Assembly (NCBI RefSeq): GCF_026625785.1
Contig: NZ_CP113063.1
Span: forward strand, 4,092,001 to 4,156,000
DNA length: 64,000 nt
From: Gordonia sp. SL306
GTDB lineage: Bacteria; Actinomycetota; Actinomycetes; Mycobacteriales; Mycobacteriaceae
Direction of reading: 5' to 3'
Position numbers and translations under genes: made by a program. The stretch's first letter is position 1, and each line of letters begins with the position of its first letter. Of the stretch, positions 55,369-63,759 are shown one piece after another. Below the pieces are notes generated by a model. It was not told the DNA's origin. It ran no database searches and saw nothing but the letters and a program-made list of their open reading frames with translations.

Positions 55369-56345
55369 CGGGGGATTCGCTTGCGGCGCTGCGCGACCAG
55401 GCCGTCTCCGGGATCGAGGATCTGGTCGAGGTGCTGGCGCTCGGGGCGGCGCTGGGAGCGCAAACGGCAGGTGAGGACGACGTGCACAGGCCGTTCCGGA
55501 GGGTCGGGTCGTTCGACGTCGCGGGTCTCGCCGCCGACAGCCGTCGCCTCGACGCGGCCCACCGTGCCGTCGCCGAACACCTGCACCGACTACCCGAACA
55601 GCAGGTCCGGCTCGGGCGCGGCTGGGTGAGCGAATCGGGCGCGCGGGCGGTGGCGGCGGTGGTCGATCACCAGCGGCGCGCCGAAGCCGACCTGCACGTG
55701 TTGCGGACCCTGGCCGAGGCCACCGGATCCGCGGCCTCGGGGATCGATCAGCTGTTGCGCACGTGGTATCTCACGGTCGCCCAACTGGCGTCGCCCTTGG
55801 TTGCCGGTGTTCCGGTGGCCGCCGTCCCCGGAGCGATCGTGGCGGGAGAACTCCCGGCCGCAGTCGTGATCGACGACGTCGTGTCGAGGGCAGGCCTGTA
55901 TTTCACCACCGCTCATGCCACGGTCTCCGGGATCGACGAGATCCTGGAGCATCTCGATCGCGTCACCGAGGCGATGGATGTGGAACCGTACCCGCAGGCC
56001 GGAAGCCGTCCTGAAGCGCAGCGACCGGCAGAGCAGACAACGGCCACACCGGAGCAGGCGGCAACGACGTCCGGCCAAGCGGCCGCTGGTGGCGAGGCGC
56101 CAGACGACGACGTGCCGAGACCGTCCGGCCATCGTCCCGACGTCCCGCTGCAACTCACACCGGACTCCGCGGGCGATCCACCGCAATCGCAGGCGCCGGA
56201 ACCCGCCGACCCACCCGCCGAGGACGCCGCCCTCGCCCCGAGGACCCGCGCTCCCGAGCCGGACGCCGCGGCCCCGGCCGGCCCCCAGACGCATGGCTCC
56301 CCGCCACCGTCGGCGGGCGACCTGGCTCTGGCCGGCGACGAATGA
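55365..56345 (+). CDS. WXG100-like protein with Pro/Ala-rich tail (Rv3439c-like)
   Basis: A 326-residue protein starting at the GTG that overlaps the preceding stop. Residues about 45-125 form a helix-turn-helix with a WxS turn (RLGRGWVSESGARAVAAVVDHQRRAEADL), like the WxG of WXG100 proteins. A hydrophobic Ala/Val/Pro segment follows (ASPLVAGVPVAAVPGAIVAGELPAAVVIDDVV), then a further helix, and a 120-residue disordered Pro/Ala/Thr/Glu tail. No signal peptide is seen. The preceding 113-residue protein is its likely partner. The pair sits between glmM and glmS as Rv3440c/Rv3439c do. Secretion by ESX-4 is a hypothesis. Confidence 0.65.
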   Translation: MTGDSLAALRDQAVSGIEDLVEVLALGAALGAQTAGEDDVHRPFRRVGSFDVAGLAADSRRLDAAHRAVAEHLHRLPEQQVRLGRGWVSESGARAVAAVVDHQRRAEADLHVLRTLAEATGSAASGIDQLLRTWYLTVAQLASPLVAGVPVAAVPGAIVAGELPAAVVIDDVVSRAGLYFTTAHATVSGIDEILEHLDRVTEAMDVEPYPQAGSRPEAQRPAEQTTATPEQAATTSGQAAAGGEAPDDDVPRPSGHRPDVPLQLTPDSAGDPPQSQAPEPADPPAEDAALAPRTRAPEPDAAAPAGPQTHGSPPPSAGDLALAGDE

Positions 56346-56358
56346 GAGCGAGCCGATC

Positions 56359-56619
56359 GTGAACCTCGCAGATCAGATCGAGGCCGTTGCACGGCGAGCG
56401 ACGGCGGAGGTGGTCGCGGCATCCCATGCGTATGCGGCGACCCAGCGGCGTCTCGCGTCGGACCTCGCCGACTTCCGGTCCGCGAACGCCGCCCCCGACC
56501 AACGACTGCGGGCGAAGCTGCAGACGGATGCAGACATCGCCGATACCGCCACGCCGCGAATACTGTTACCTGCCGACGTGGCCGAGGCCAGTCCACATCG
56601 ATCGGCTCCGGACGAATAG
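56359..56619 (+). CDS. Small hypothetical protein of the ESX-like cassette
   Basis: An 86-residue protein starting at a GTG 13 bases after the previous stop, with GAGAGCGAG upstream. The first 55 residues are a charged helix (LADQIEAVARRATAEVVAASHAYAATQRRLASDLADF); the rest is polar and ends SAPDE. I do not recognise it. Its position directly behind two ESX-like genes suggests it belongs to the same cassette. Codon pattern (strong third-position G/C) supports that it is coding. Confidence 0.6.
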   Translation: MNLADQIEAVARRATAEVVAASHAYAATQRRLASDLADFRSANAAPDQRLRAKLQTDADIADTATPRILLPADVAEASPHRSAPDE

Positions 56620-56628
56620 GCTGTCGGT

Positions 56629-57582
56629 GTGCCGGCAGCGAAACCAGGGCAGACGAGATCTCAGCGGACGACACGCGGCGCGAAGCCGTCCCGATCCGCC
56701 GACAAGCTGATGGCGCCGTTGTCGCGTCGCGGGCCTTACCGCGTCCTGCGCGGCGATCTCGGGATCGTCGGCATGCGCGGGCAGGTGTTCGCCCCGGAGT
56801 CGGGGCACAGGGTGCCCGCGATCGCCGTCGGACACACCTGGATGGCCGACAGTCGCAGGTACCGGGATCTCCTCTATCACTTCGCATCCTGGGGTTTCGT
56901 GACCGTCGCGCCGGACGACAACACCGGCTTCTTCGCCTCCGATGTCGGCTTGGCGGCCGACCTGCGGTCGGCCCTCGCGGTCGTCTCGCGAGTCCCCCTC
57001 GGATCCGGTGCGGTGACCGTCGATCCGGACCGGATCGGACTCGTGGGCCATGGTTTCGGCGCCGCTGCCGCCGTCATGGCGGCCGCGGATCAACCGATCC
57101 TGGGGCAGCCGGCACCCGCGGTGGCGGGCGTCGCCGCACTGTTCCCGGCACCGACGACGTCGATGTTGTTGCCGGCCGCGGGCCTGGTCACCGCGCCCGG
57201 ACTGATCGTGGCGGGCGCCGGTGAACTCAACACACTGGAGGCCAACGCACTGCCCCTGGCACAGGCCTACGCGGGCGATGTGGCGTTGCGCACTGTTCCG
57301 AAGGGGAACGCGCGGGATCTGCTGGAACGTCGGACGGTCAAGTCGCTGATCGGGATGAACGGATCCGACCGTGCCGTCCACGGCCTCGTTCGCGCAGCAT
57401 GTACGGGATTCCTGCTGCACACCGTGGCCGGCGACGCCGAGTACCGGGCGTTCTCCGACGCGGATTCCAGCCTGGGCAAACTGGGTGTGATCGATCTGGA
57501 CGACCCACCCGTGCAGCCGGTGGATCCGGTGTCACACCTGCTCGGGGTCAAACCGCGCAAGCGGCGCACCCGGAAGAGCTGA
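56629..57582 (+). CDS. Alpha/beta-hydrolase-fold protein lacking the nucleophile (Rv3438-like)
   Basis: A 317-residue protein similar in layout to dienelactone-hydrolase/cutinase-like enzymes: GQVFAPESGHRVPAIAVGHTW, LLYHFASWGFVTVAPDDNTGFF, then the nucleophile elbow IGLVGHGFGAAAAVMAA. The elbow reads G-H-G-F-G (Gly142) where active enzymes have Ser. It is therefore probably a non-catalytic member. The basic N- and C-termini (RGAKPSRSADK; KPRKRRTRKS) suggest binding to nucleic acid or membrane. TAGGCT at 56617-56622 ends 6 bases before the GTG, suggesting a leaderless mRNA. Confidence 0.75.
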   Translation: MPAAKPGQTRSQRTTRGAKPSRSADKLMAPLSRRGPYRVLRGDLGIVGMRGQVFAPESGHRVPAIAVGHTWMADSRRYRDLLYHFASWGFVTVAPDDNTGFFASDVGLAADLRSALAVVSRVPLGSGAVTVDPDRIGLVGHGFGAAAAVMAAADQPILGQPAPAVAGVAALFPAPTTSMLLPAAGLVTAPGLIVAGAGELNTLEANALPLAQAYAGDVALRTVPKGNARDLLERRTVKSLIGMNGSDRAVHGLVRAACTGFLLHTVAGDAEYRAFSDADSSLGKLGVIDLDDPPVQPVDPVSHLLGVKPRKRRTRKS

Positions 57583-57605
57583 CTTCACAGGTACGCTGAC
57601 TGTCT

Positions 57606-59468
57606 ATGTGTGGAATCGTCGGATACGTCGGTCGGCGCGATGCGCTGGACATCGTGGTCGAGGCACTTCGGCGGATGGAATACCGCGGATATGACTCGGC
57701 CGGGGTGGCCATTCTCGACGGGCACGGCAACACCGTGGTCGAGAAGAAGGCCGGTCGGCTCGAGAACCTCGACAAGCAGATCGCCACGGTCGGCCCGGAC
57801 AACCTGGTGGGCAGCACCGGGATGGGGCACACCCGCTGGGCGACGCACGGCCAGCCCACTGATCGCAATGCGCATCCACATCTGAGCAGCGATGGCAAGA
57901 TCGCCGTGGTCCACAACGGCATCATCGAGAACTACGCCGTGCTGCGGGCCGAACTCGAGGATGCCGGGATCGAGTTCCTCTCCGACACCGACACCGAGAC
58001 GGCGGTGCACCTGCTCGAGAGTTACTACGCGAACGGCCCCACCGCCGGGGACTTCGTCTCCAGTGCCTACGCCGCGCTTCGTCGCCTCGAAGGCGCCTTC
58101 ACCCTGGTCTTCACGCACTCCGATCACCCCGACACCATCGTGGCCGCACGCCGATCCACACCGCTGGTGGTGGGTGTCGGTGACGGCGAGATGTTCGTGA
58201 GTTCGGATGTGACCGCGTTCATCGAGCACACCCGAAATGCGGTCGAGCTCGGGCAGGACGAGGTCGTGGTGATCACCGCCGACTACTACCGGATCTCCGA
58301 TTTCGACGGAGACCCGCGCGCGGGCAAGCCTTTTCACATCAACTGGGACCTCGCCGCGGCCGAGAAGGGCGGCTACGACTTCTTCATGCTGAAGGAGATC
58401 GCCGAGCAGCCCGCCGCGCTCGCCGACACCCTCCTCGGCCACCTCGAGGGCGGACGCATCGTCCTCGACGAACAACGTCTCACCGACGACGACCTCCGCG
58501 ACGTCGACAAGGTGTTCGTCGTCGCCTGCGGCACCGCGTATCACGCCGGGTTGCTTGCCAAATACGCCATCGAGCACTGGACGCGGCTCCCGGTGGAGGT
58601 CGAGCTCGCGAGCGAGTTCCGCTACCGCGACCCGGTGCTGGACCGTTCGACGCTGGTCGTCGCGATCTCGCAGTCCGGGGAGACCGCCGACACGCTGGAA
58701 GCGGTCCGCCACGCCAAGGACCAGAAGGCCCGGGTGCTGGCCATCTGCAACACCAACGGCGCGCAGATCCCACGGGAGTCCGACGCCGTGCTCTACACCC
58801 ACGCGGGTCCCGAGATCGGCGTCGCATCGACGAAGTGTTTTCTCGCGCAGATCGTCGCGGCCTATCTGGTCGGTCTCGCCCTCGCCCAGGCCCGTGGCAC
58901 CAAGTACGCCGACGAGGTCGCGCGCGAGTTCGCCGCGCTGGAGCTGATGTCGAAGGCCGTCGAGGAAGTCCTCACGACCATGGAGCCGGTCCAGGATCTG
59001 GCACGGTCACTCGCGCACCACAACACGGTTCTCTTCATCGGCAGGCACGTCGGATATCCGGTGGCGCTCGAGGGGGCCCTCAAACTCAAGGAACTCGCCT
59101 ACATGCATGCGGAGGGATTCGCGGCGGGCGAACTGAAGCACGGTCCGATCGCCCTGATCGAAGACGGCCTGCCGGTGATCATCGTGATGCCGTCTGCGGA
59201 CGGCCGGGCGCTGCTGCATTCCAAGATGGTGAGCAACATCCGGGAGATCCAGGCGCGCGGAGCTCGCACGATCGTGATCGCCGAGCAAGACGACCTGTCG
59301 GCCGCGAGCGTCGCCGACCACCTGATCCCCATCCCGAAGACACCGACTCTCCTGCAGCCGCTGGTGTCGACCATCCCTCTGCAGGTCTTCGCCGCCACCG
59401 TCGCGCAGACGCGTGGCTACGACGTGGACAAGCCGCGGAACCTGGCCAAGTCGGTCACCGTCGAGTAG
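57606..59468 (+). CDS. glmS: Glutamine-fructose-6-phosphate aminotransferase (isomerising)
   Basis: GlmS makes glucosamine-6-phosphate from fructose-6-phosphate and glutamine, the committing step of amino-sugar synthesis. The 620-residue protein begins MCGIVGYVG with the catalytic Cys2 of the glutaminase domain (also MGHTRWATHGQPTDRNAHPH) and continues with two SIS isomerase domains (ISQSGETADTLEAV, ACGTAYHAG) to the usual end NLAKSVTVE. TACGCT at 57592-57597 lies 8 bases before the ATG. No glmS ribozyme is seen. Confidence 0.97.
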   Translation: MCGIVGYVGRRDALDIVVEALRRMEYRGYDSAGVAILDGHGNTVVEKKAGRLENLDKQIATVGPDNLVGSTGMGHTRWATHGQPTDRNAHPHLSSDGKIAVVHNGIIENYAVLRAELEDAGIEFLSDTDTETAVHLLESYYANGPTAGDFVSSAYAALRRLEGAFTLVFTHSDHPDTIVAARRSTPLVVGVGDGEMFVSSDVTAFIEHTRNAVELGQDEVVVITADYYRISDFDGDPRAGKPFHINWDLAAAEKGGYDFFMLKEIAEQPAALADTLLGHLEGGRIVLDEQRLTDDDLRDVDKVFVVACGTAYHAGLLAKYAIEHWTRLPVEVELASEFRYRDPVLDRSTLVVAISQSGETADTLEAVRHAKDQKARVLAICNTNGAQIPRESDAVLYTHAGPEIGVASTKCFLAQIVAAYLVGLALAQARGTKYADEVAREFAALELMSKAVEEVLTTMEPVQDLARSLAHHNTVLFIGRHVGYPVALEGALKLKELAYMHAEGFAAGELKHGPIALIEDGLPVIIVMPSADGRALLHSKMVSNIREIQARGARTIVIAEQDDLSAASVADHLIPIPKTPTLLQPLVSTIPLQVFAATVAQTRGYDVDKPRNLAKSVTVE

Positions 59469-59477
59469 TCCCGACCG

Positions 59478-60920
59478 ATGCCGACCCGCTACCTCACCGC
59501 CGACGCCGTCCGGCAGGCGGAACAGGCGACCGGGGATCTGCTGACCGGCGGCACACTCATGCGGCGCGCCTCGTCCAGCGTGGCGCAGGTGGTGATCAGC
59601 GAACTCCGGGCGACGGGCGGCTGTTACGGACGTCGCGTCGGAGGAGTGATCGGGGCGGGTGACAACGGCGGCGACGCGCTCTATGCGCTGGCAGTGCTCG
59701 CGCACCGCGGTGTGGCGTGTACCGCCGTGCTGCTGGACCCGGACAGAGCCCACCCCGGCGGTCTCGCGGCGTTCTGTCGTGCGGGCGGTCGCATCGCCGA
59801 GACCCTCCCGTCCGGACTCGACCTGGTGATCGACGGGGTCGTCGGGATCGGCGGCCGTGGACCATTGCGGGCGGCGGCCGCCGCGCAGTTCGCCCGTCTG
59901 GAACGTGCCGACATCGGGGGACCGGCGATCGTGGCCGTCGACCTCCCGTCCGGAGTCGACGCCGACACCGGCGAGGTCCACGACCCGGCCGTGCAGGCCA
60001 CCATCACCGTCACGTTCGGCGCTCCCCGAAACGCCCACCTCCTGGCCGCGCCGCAATGCGGTCGGGTCGAGGTGATCGAGATCGGCATCGACGGGCCCGG
60101 GCCCTCCGATGGTCCCGCGCCCCGGCTCGCGGCACTCGCCGACGATGACGTCGCGCGGCTGTGGCCGGTCCCCGGCCCCCGCGACGACAAGTACAGCCAG
60201 GGCGTGGTCGGGGTGATCGCCGGGTCGGCGCGGTACCCGGGAGCGGCGATCCTGGCGACGGGTGCGGCGGTGAGTGCGACGTCGGGCATGACCCGTTATG
60301 TCGGAACGGCCGCCGACGAAGTGGTCTCGCATTTCCCGGAGGTGGTCGCGGCCAGGTCGCTCGACGATGCGGGACGTGTGCAGGCGTGGGTGGTGGGCCC
60401 CGGCATGGGAACCGACGACGACGCTCTGGACCTTCTCCGCACGGTGCTGGCGACCGATCTACCGGTGCTCGTCGATGCCGACGGTCTCACTCTGGTCGCA
60501 GCTCATCCGGAGCTCGTGGCGGACCGTCCGGCCCCGACGCTGCTGACCCCGCACGCGGGCGAATACGCACGCCTGGCGGGTGACGACGTCGGCGCCGACC
60601 GATTGCAGGCAGCCGCAGATCTGGCGGAGAAGTGGCAGGTCACGGTGCTTCTCAAGGGGCGGATCACGCTCGTCGCGGACCCCTCGGGCGACGTGTTCGG
60701 CAACGACGCCGGTTCCTCGTGGGCGGCCACGGCCGGGGCCGGTGACGTGCTCTCGGGAATCGCCGGCGCCCTGATGGCGTCGGGGCTCACCCCGTCCCTG
60801 GCCGGCGCCGCCGCGGCGCGGGTACACGGGCACGCGGCCGATCTGGCCGCCCGAGGCGCACCGATCGGGGCGTCTGCCCTCCTGGGCGCGGTCCGATCGG
60901 CGGTGCGGGCGATCCGCTAG
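59478..60920 (+). CDS. nnrD: Bifunctional NAD(P)H-hydrate epimerase / ADP-dependent dehydratase
   Basis: A repair enzyme for hydrated NAD(P)H. The 480-residue protein has the N-terminal YjeF epimerase domain (GVIGAGDNGGDALYALAVLAHRG, VDLPSGVDADTGEV) and the C-terminal ribokinase-like NnrD domain (KYSQGVVGVIAGSARYPGAAILAT, VVGPGMGTDDDAL, LLTPHAGEYARL, WAATAGAGDVLSGIAGALMA). It follows glmS by 9 bases. The M. tuberculosis gene Rv3433c has the same neighbourhood, but gadB (Rv3432c) is absent here. Confidence 0.94.
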   Translation: MPTRYLTADAVRQAEQATGDLLTGGTLMRRASSSVAQVVISELRATGGCYGRRVGGVIGAGDNGGDALYALAVLAHRGVACTAVLLDPDRAHPGGLAAFCRAGGRIAETLPSGLDLVIDGVVGIGGRGPLRAAAAAQFARLERADIGGPAIVAVDLPSGVDADTGEVHDPAVQATITVTFGAPRNAHLLAAPQCGRVEVIEIGIDGPGPSDGPAPRLAALADDDVARLWPVPGPRDDKYSQGVVGVIAGSARYPGAAILATGAAVSATSGMTRYVGTAADEVVSHFPEVVAARSLDDAGRVQAWVVGPGMGTDDDALDLLRTVLATDLPVLVDADGLTLVAAHPELVADRPAPTLLTPHAGEYARLAGDDVGADRLQAAADLAEKWQVTVLLKGRITLVADPSGDVFGNDAGSSWAATAGAGDVLSGIAGALMASGLTPSLAGAAAARVHGHAADLAARGAPIGASALLGAVRSAVRAIR

Positions 60921-61029
60921 GCCTCTGCGATCGGGTGAGTGTGGTCCTCACACGGCACTGGCGCGGCAGTGATCCCGGACACATCGGTGGCCGCGCACAC
61001 GTGCAGGGCACTCGTGCCGATCTGGGACA

Positions 61030-62172
61030 ATGGACGCGATGACCTCACCTGCCCTGGCCGCGACCATCGATCTCGACGCGATCGCCCACAATGTCGGCGT
61101 GGTGCGCGATGCCGCGCGCGCCGATGTCCTCGCGGTGGTGAAGGCCGATGCCTACGGGCACGGCGTCCTGCCCGTCGCGCGAACTGCGCTGGCGGCAGGC
61201 GCCGCCGAACTGGGTGTGGCGCACGTCGACGAGGCGGTCGCGCTGCGGGCCGGCGGGATCAGTGCTCACATCACCGCGTGGCTCCACACTCCCGCCACCG
61301 ATTTCGGCGCGGCGATCGCCAACGACATCGACATCGCCGTGTCATCGTCGCGTCAGCTGGCCGCGGTCGTCGCCGCGGCGGCGGCCCGGTCCACCACGGC
61401 CACGGTGACGGTCAAGGTGGACACCGGGCTCAATCGGAGCGGGATCGCGGTCGACGAGTGGGCCGACTTCGCCGAATCGCTGGCAAAGGCGAAGGCCGAC
61501 GGTGCCGTGTCGGTCCGGGCGATCATGTGTCACCTCGCTCGTGGTGACGAGCCCGACCATCCGCTGAATTCCGAACAGGCGCATCGTCTCGACCTCGCCG
61601 CCGACGACCTGCGCAGGCTCGGCGCCGGACCCGAGGTGATGCACATCGCCAATTCTCCTGCCGCACTGACACGTCCAGACCTTGCGCGCGATCTGGTCCG
61701 GCCCGGGATCGCCCTCTACGGGCGGACGCCGGTGCCCGAGCGCGGTGACTTCGGCCTGATTCCCGCGATGACGTTGACCGCCCAGGTCTCGCTGGTCAAG
61801 AAACTCTCTGCGGGAGAAGGGGTTTCCTACGGACACACCTGGATCGCGCCTGCCGACACGACCATCGCGATCCTGCCTGCCGGCTACGCCGACGGCGTGC
61901 CGCGGCTGCTCTCCGGCAGGTTCGCGGTCCGGATCAACGGACGATCGTTCCCGGGCGTCGGCCGGATCTGCATGGACCAGATGGTCGTCGACCTCGGTTC
62001 GGATGGCGGAGGAGTGGCCGAGGGCGACCGGGCGGAGCTGTTCGGCACCGGTCGCGACGGCGGGCCGACCGCCAAGGACTGGGCTGACACGATCGGCACC
62101 ATCGACTACGAGATCGTCTCGGGTATCGGTCGTCGGGCGATGCGGGAGTACGTCGGGGGCGCCCGTGGATGA
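61030..62172 (+). CDS. alr: Alanine racemase
   Basis: Alr makes D-alanine for peptidoglycan. The 380-residue PLP enzyme has the lysine motif VVKADAYGHG (Lys38 from the first start), TWLH-type middle segments, the catalytic Tyr in GEGVSYGHTW, and GVGRICMDQMVVDLG. Two starts are possible: ATG 61030 or ATG 61039 (TSPALAATIDLDAI). The hexamer GACAAT at 61025-61030 would suit a leaderless start at 61039. The upstream gap (60921-61029) otherwise shows only a short GTGTG/CACAC repeat. Confidence 0.95.
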   Translation: MDAMTSPALAATIDLDAIAHNVGVVRDAARADVLAVVKADAYGHGVLPVARTALAAGAAELGVAHVDEAVALRAGGISAHITAWLHTPATDFGAAIANDIDIAVSSSRQLAAVVAAAAARSTTATVTVKVDTGLNRSGIAVDEWADFAESLAKAKADGAVSVRAIMCHLARGDEPDHPLNSEQAHRLDLAADDLRRLGAGPEVMHIANSPAALTRPDLARDLVRPGIALYGRTPVPERGDFGLIPAMTLTAQVSLVKKLSAGEGVSYGHTWIAPADTTIAILPAGYADGVPRLLSGRFAVRINGRSFPGVGRICMDQMVVDLGSDGGGVAEGDRAELFGTGRDGGPTAKDWADTIGTIDYEIVSGIGRRAMREYVGGARG

Positions 62173-63301
62173 CTCGGAGCGCATCGGCTGGATGGCCGGG
62201 GTCACCGGTGTCGCCGCGCTCGGGGCCGTCGCTGCCGGCGGGGTCGCCCGCAACGTGGCACGCCGTCGGACCGCGAACCGCGCGGATCCGTTTGCGGGCG
62301 TGGACTTCACCACGATCTACGACGACACCGCGAGTACGGTCACCACCGACGACGGGATCGATCTCGCGGTCCGCACGGTGATCACCGGCCCGGCGGGAGC
62401 CGATCCGGATGAGATCGACCCGGAGCTGACCGTGATCTTCGTCCACGGGTTCAGCCTGCGTATGGCGAGTTGGCATTTCCAGCGTCACGAGTTGGCGCAG
62501 CGCTGGGCCGATCGATCCATCCGGATGGTGTTCTTCGATCATCGCGGTCACGGCCGCAGTGGTCCGGCGCCGGCCGAGACCTGCACCATCACCCGCCTCG
62601 GCGACGACATCGGCGCGGTGATCCGCGCCGCCGCTCCGACAGGTCCGCTTGTCCTGGTGGGTCATTCGATGGGCGGGATGGCGTTGATGGGACTGGCGCG
62701 GCGCGACCCGGCACTCTTCGCCCCCGATGGCCGGGCCAGTGGCGTCGCCCTGGTGGCGACGGCCTCGCGCGGTCTGACCGAGGCCGGCCTCGGCGAAGGA
62801 CTGTCGAACCCACTGCTCGACGCGTTCCGGCTGTCCGTCCGTCATGTCCCGGCTCTGGTGCGGGCCGGCCGCGGGATCACCCGTCAGGTGTTGGAACCCG
62901 TACTGGTCGCGGCGAGCTTCGGTCCCGACTTCTACAGCCCGAACGTGGGGCGTGCCGTCGAGAAGATGATCCAGAACACGCCCATCGAGACCATCGTGAA
63001 CTTCCTGCACGCCCTGGAGAACCACGACGAATCCATGGCACTGCCGGTCCTCGCCCGGGTGCCGTCGGTGGTGGTGTGCGGCAACGCGGATCGGCTGACG
63101 CCCTTGCCCAGATCGATGCGGATGTACGGGGAACTCAGAGAGGACTCGCGACTCGTCGTGGTCGAGGGGGCAGGTCACATGGTGCAGATGGAGAGGCCGG
63201 ACGTGGTGACCCAGGCGATCGTCGACCTGGTGGATCGTGCGCGGACGGCGACGCCGCAGCCGCGCCGTCGCCGGTGGTGGCGAAGGAGGGTGTCGGGATG
63301 A
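62165..63301 (+). CDS. Alpha/beta hydrolase (lipase/esterase-like), membrane-tethered
   Basis: A 378-residue hydrolase starting at a GTG 8 bases inside alr. The N-terminus has a hydrophobic stretch (MAGVTGVAALGAVAAGGVA), probably a membrane anchor, before a full catalytic domain: oxyanion VHGF, FFDHRGHGRSG, nucleophile VGHSMGG (Ser168), Asp in CGNADRLTP and His in GAGHMVQME. The C-terminus is Arg/Trp-rich (RRRRWWRRR). Similar hydrolases lie between alr and tsaE in related genomes. The substrate is probably an ester or lipid. Confidence 0.88.
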   Translation: MDDSERIGWMAGVTGVAALGAVAAGGVARNVARRRTANRADPFAGVDFTTIYDDTASTVTTDDGIDLAVRTVITGPAGADPDEIDPELTVIFVHGFSLRMASWHFQRHELAQRWADRSIRMVFFDHRGHGRSGPAPAETCTITRLGDDIGAVIRAAAPTGPLVLVGHSMGGMALMGLARRDPALFAPDGRASGVALVATASRGLTEAGLGEGLSNPLLDAFRLSVRHVPALVRAGRGITRQVLEPVLVAASFGPDFYSPNVGRAVEKMIQNTPIETIVNFLHALENHDESMALPVLARVPSVVVCGNADRLTPLPRSMRMYGELREDSRLVVVEGAGHMVQMERPDVVTQAIVDLVDRARTATPQPRRRRWWRRRVSG

Positions 63302-63759
63302 GCGGACCCGTGGAGGCAGGTGCGGCAGGCGCGCGAACGCTGGCCGAGGTCGCCGACACCGAAGATCTGGGACGGGAACTGGCCGCCACCCTGCGAGCCG
63401 GGGACCTGGTGATCCTCGACGGCCCGCTGGGCGCAGGCAAGACGGCGATGGCCAGGGGTATCGGGGCCGGGCTGCAGATTCTCGGTAGGGTGTCGTCGCC
63501 GACGTTCATCATCGCGCGTGAGCATCGGCCGTCACGGCCGGGACTGCCCGGCATGATCCACGTCGACGCCTACCGGCTCGGCGGCCTCGACGAGCTCGAT
63601 GCGCTGGACCTCGATTCCGACCTGACGGGGGCGGTGATCGTGGTGGAGTGGGGTGAGGGAGTCGCCGAGCGTCTCGCCGATCGGCACCTGCGGGTGCGCC
63701 TGCGGCGGGAGCCCGAATCGGATGTCCGTCGCGCCGAATGGGAATGGGTGGATCACTGA
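63298..63759 (+). CDS. tsaE: tRNA threonylcarbamoyladenosine synthesis ATPase TsaE
   Basis: A 153-residue P-loop ATPase with Walker A DGPLGAGKTAMARG (residues 41-54), VSSPTFIIAREH, HVDAYRLGGLDELDALDLD and VVEWGEG. TsaE works with TsaB and TsaD to make the t6A modification at position 37 of ANN-decoding tRNAs. The start overlaps the upstream hydrolase stop (ATGA) and its stop overlaps tsaB. Confidence 0.93.
   Translation: MSGPVEAGAAGARTLAEVADTEDLGRELAATLRAGDLVILDGPLGAGKTAMARGIGAGLQILGRVSSPTFIIAREHRPSRPGLPGMIHVDAYRLGGLDELDALDLDSDLTGAVIVVEWGEGVAERLADRHLRVRLRREPESDVRRAEWEWVDH

Noticed and set aside
57583..57605. A glmS ribozyme or riboswitch upstream of glmS
   Set aside because: Only 23 bases separate the genes, and the ATG lies 8 bases after a -10-like hexamer, leaving no room for such an RNA.
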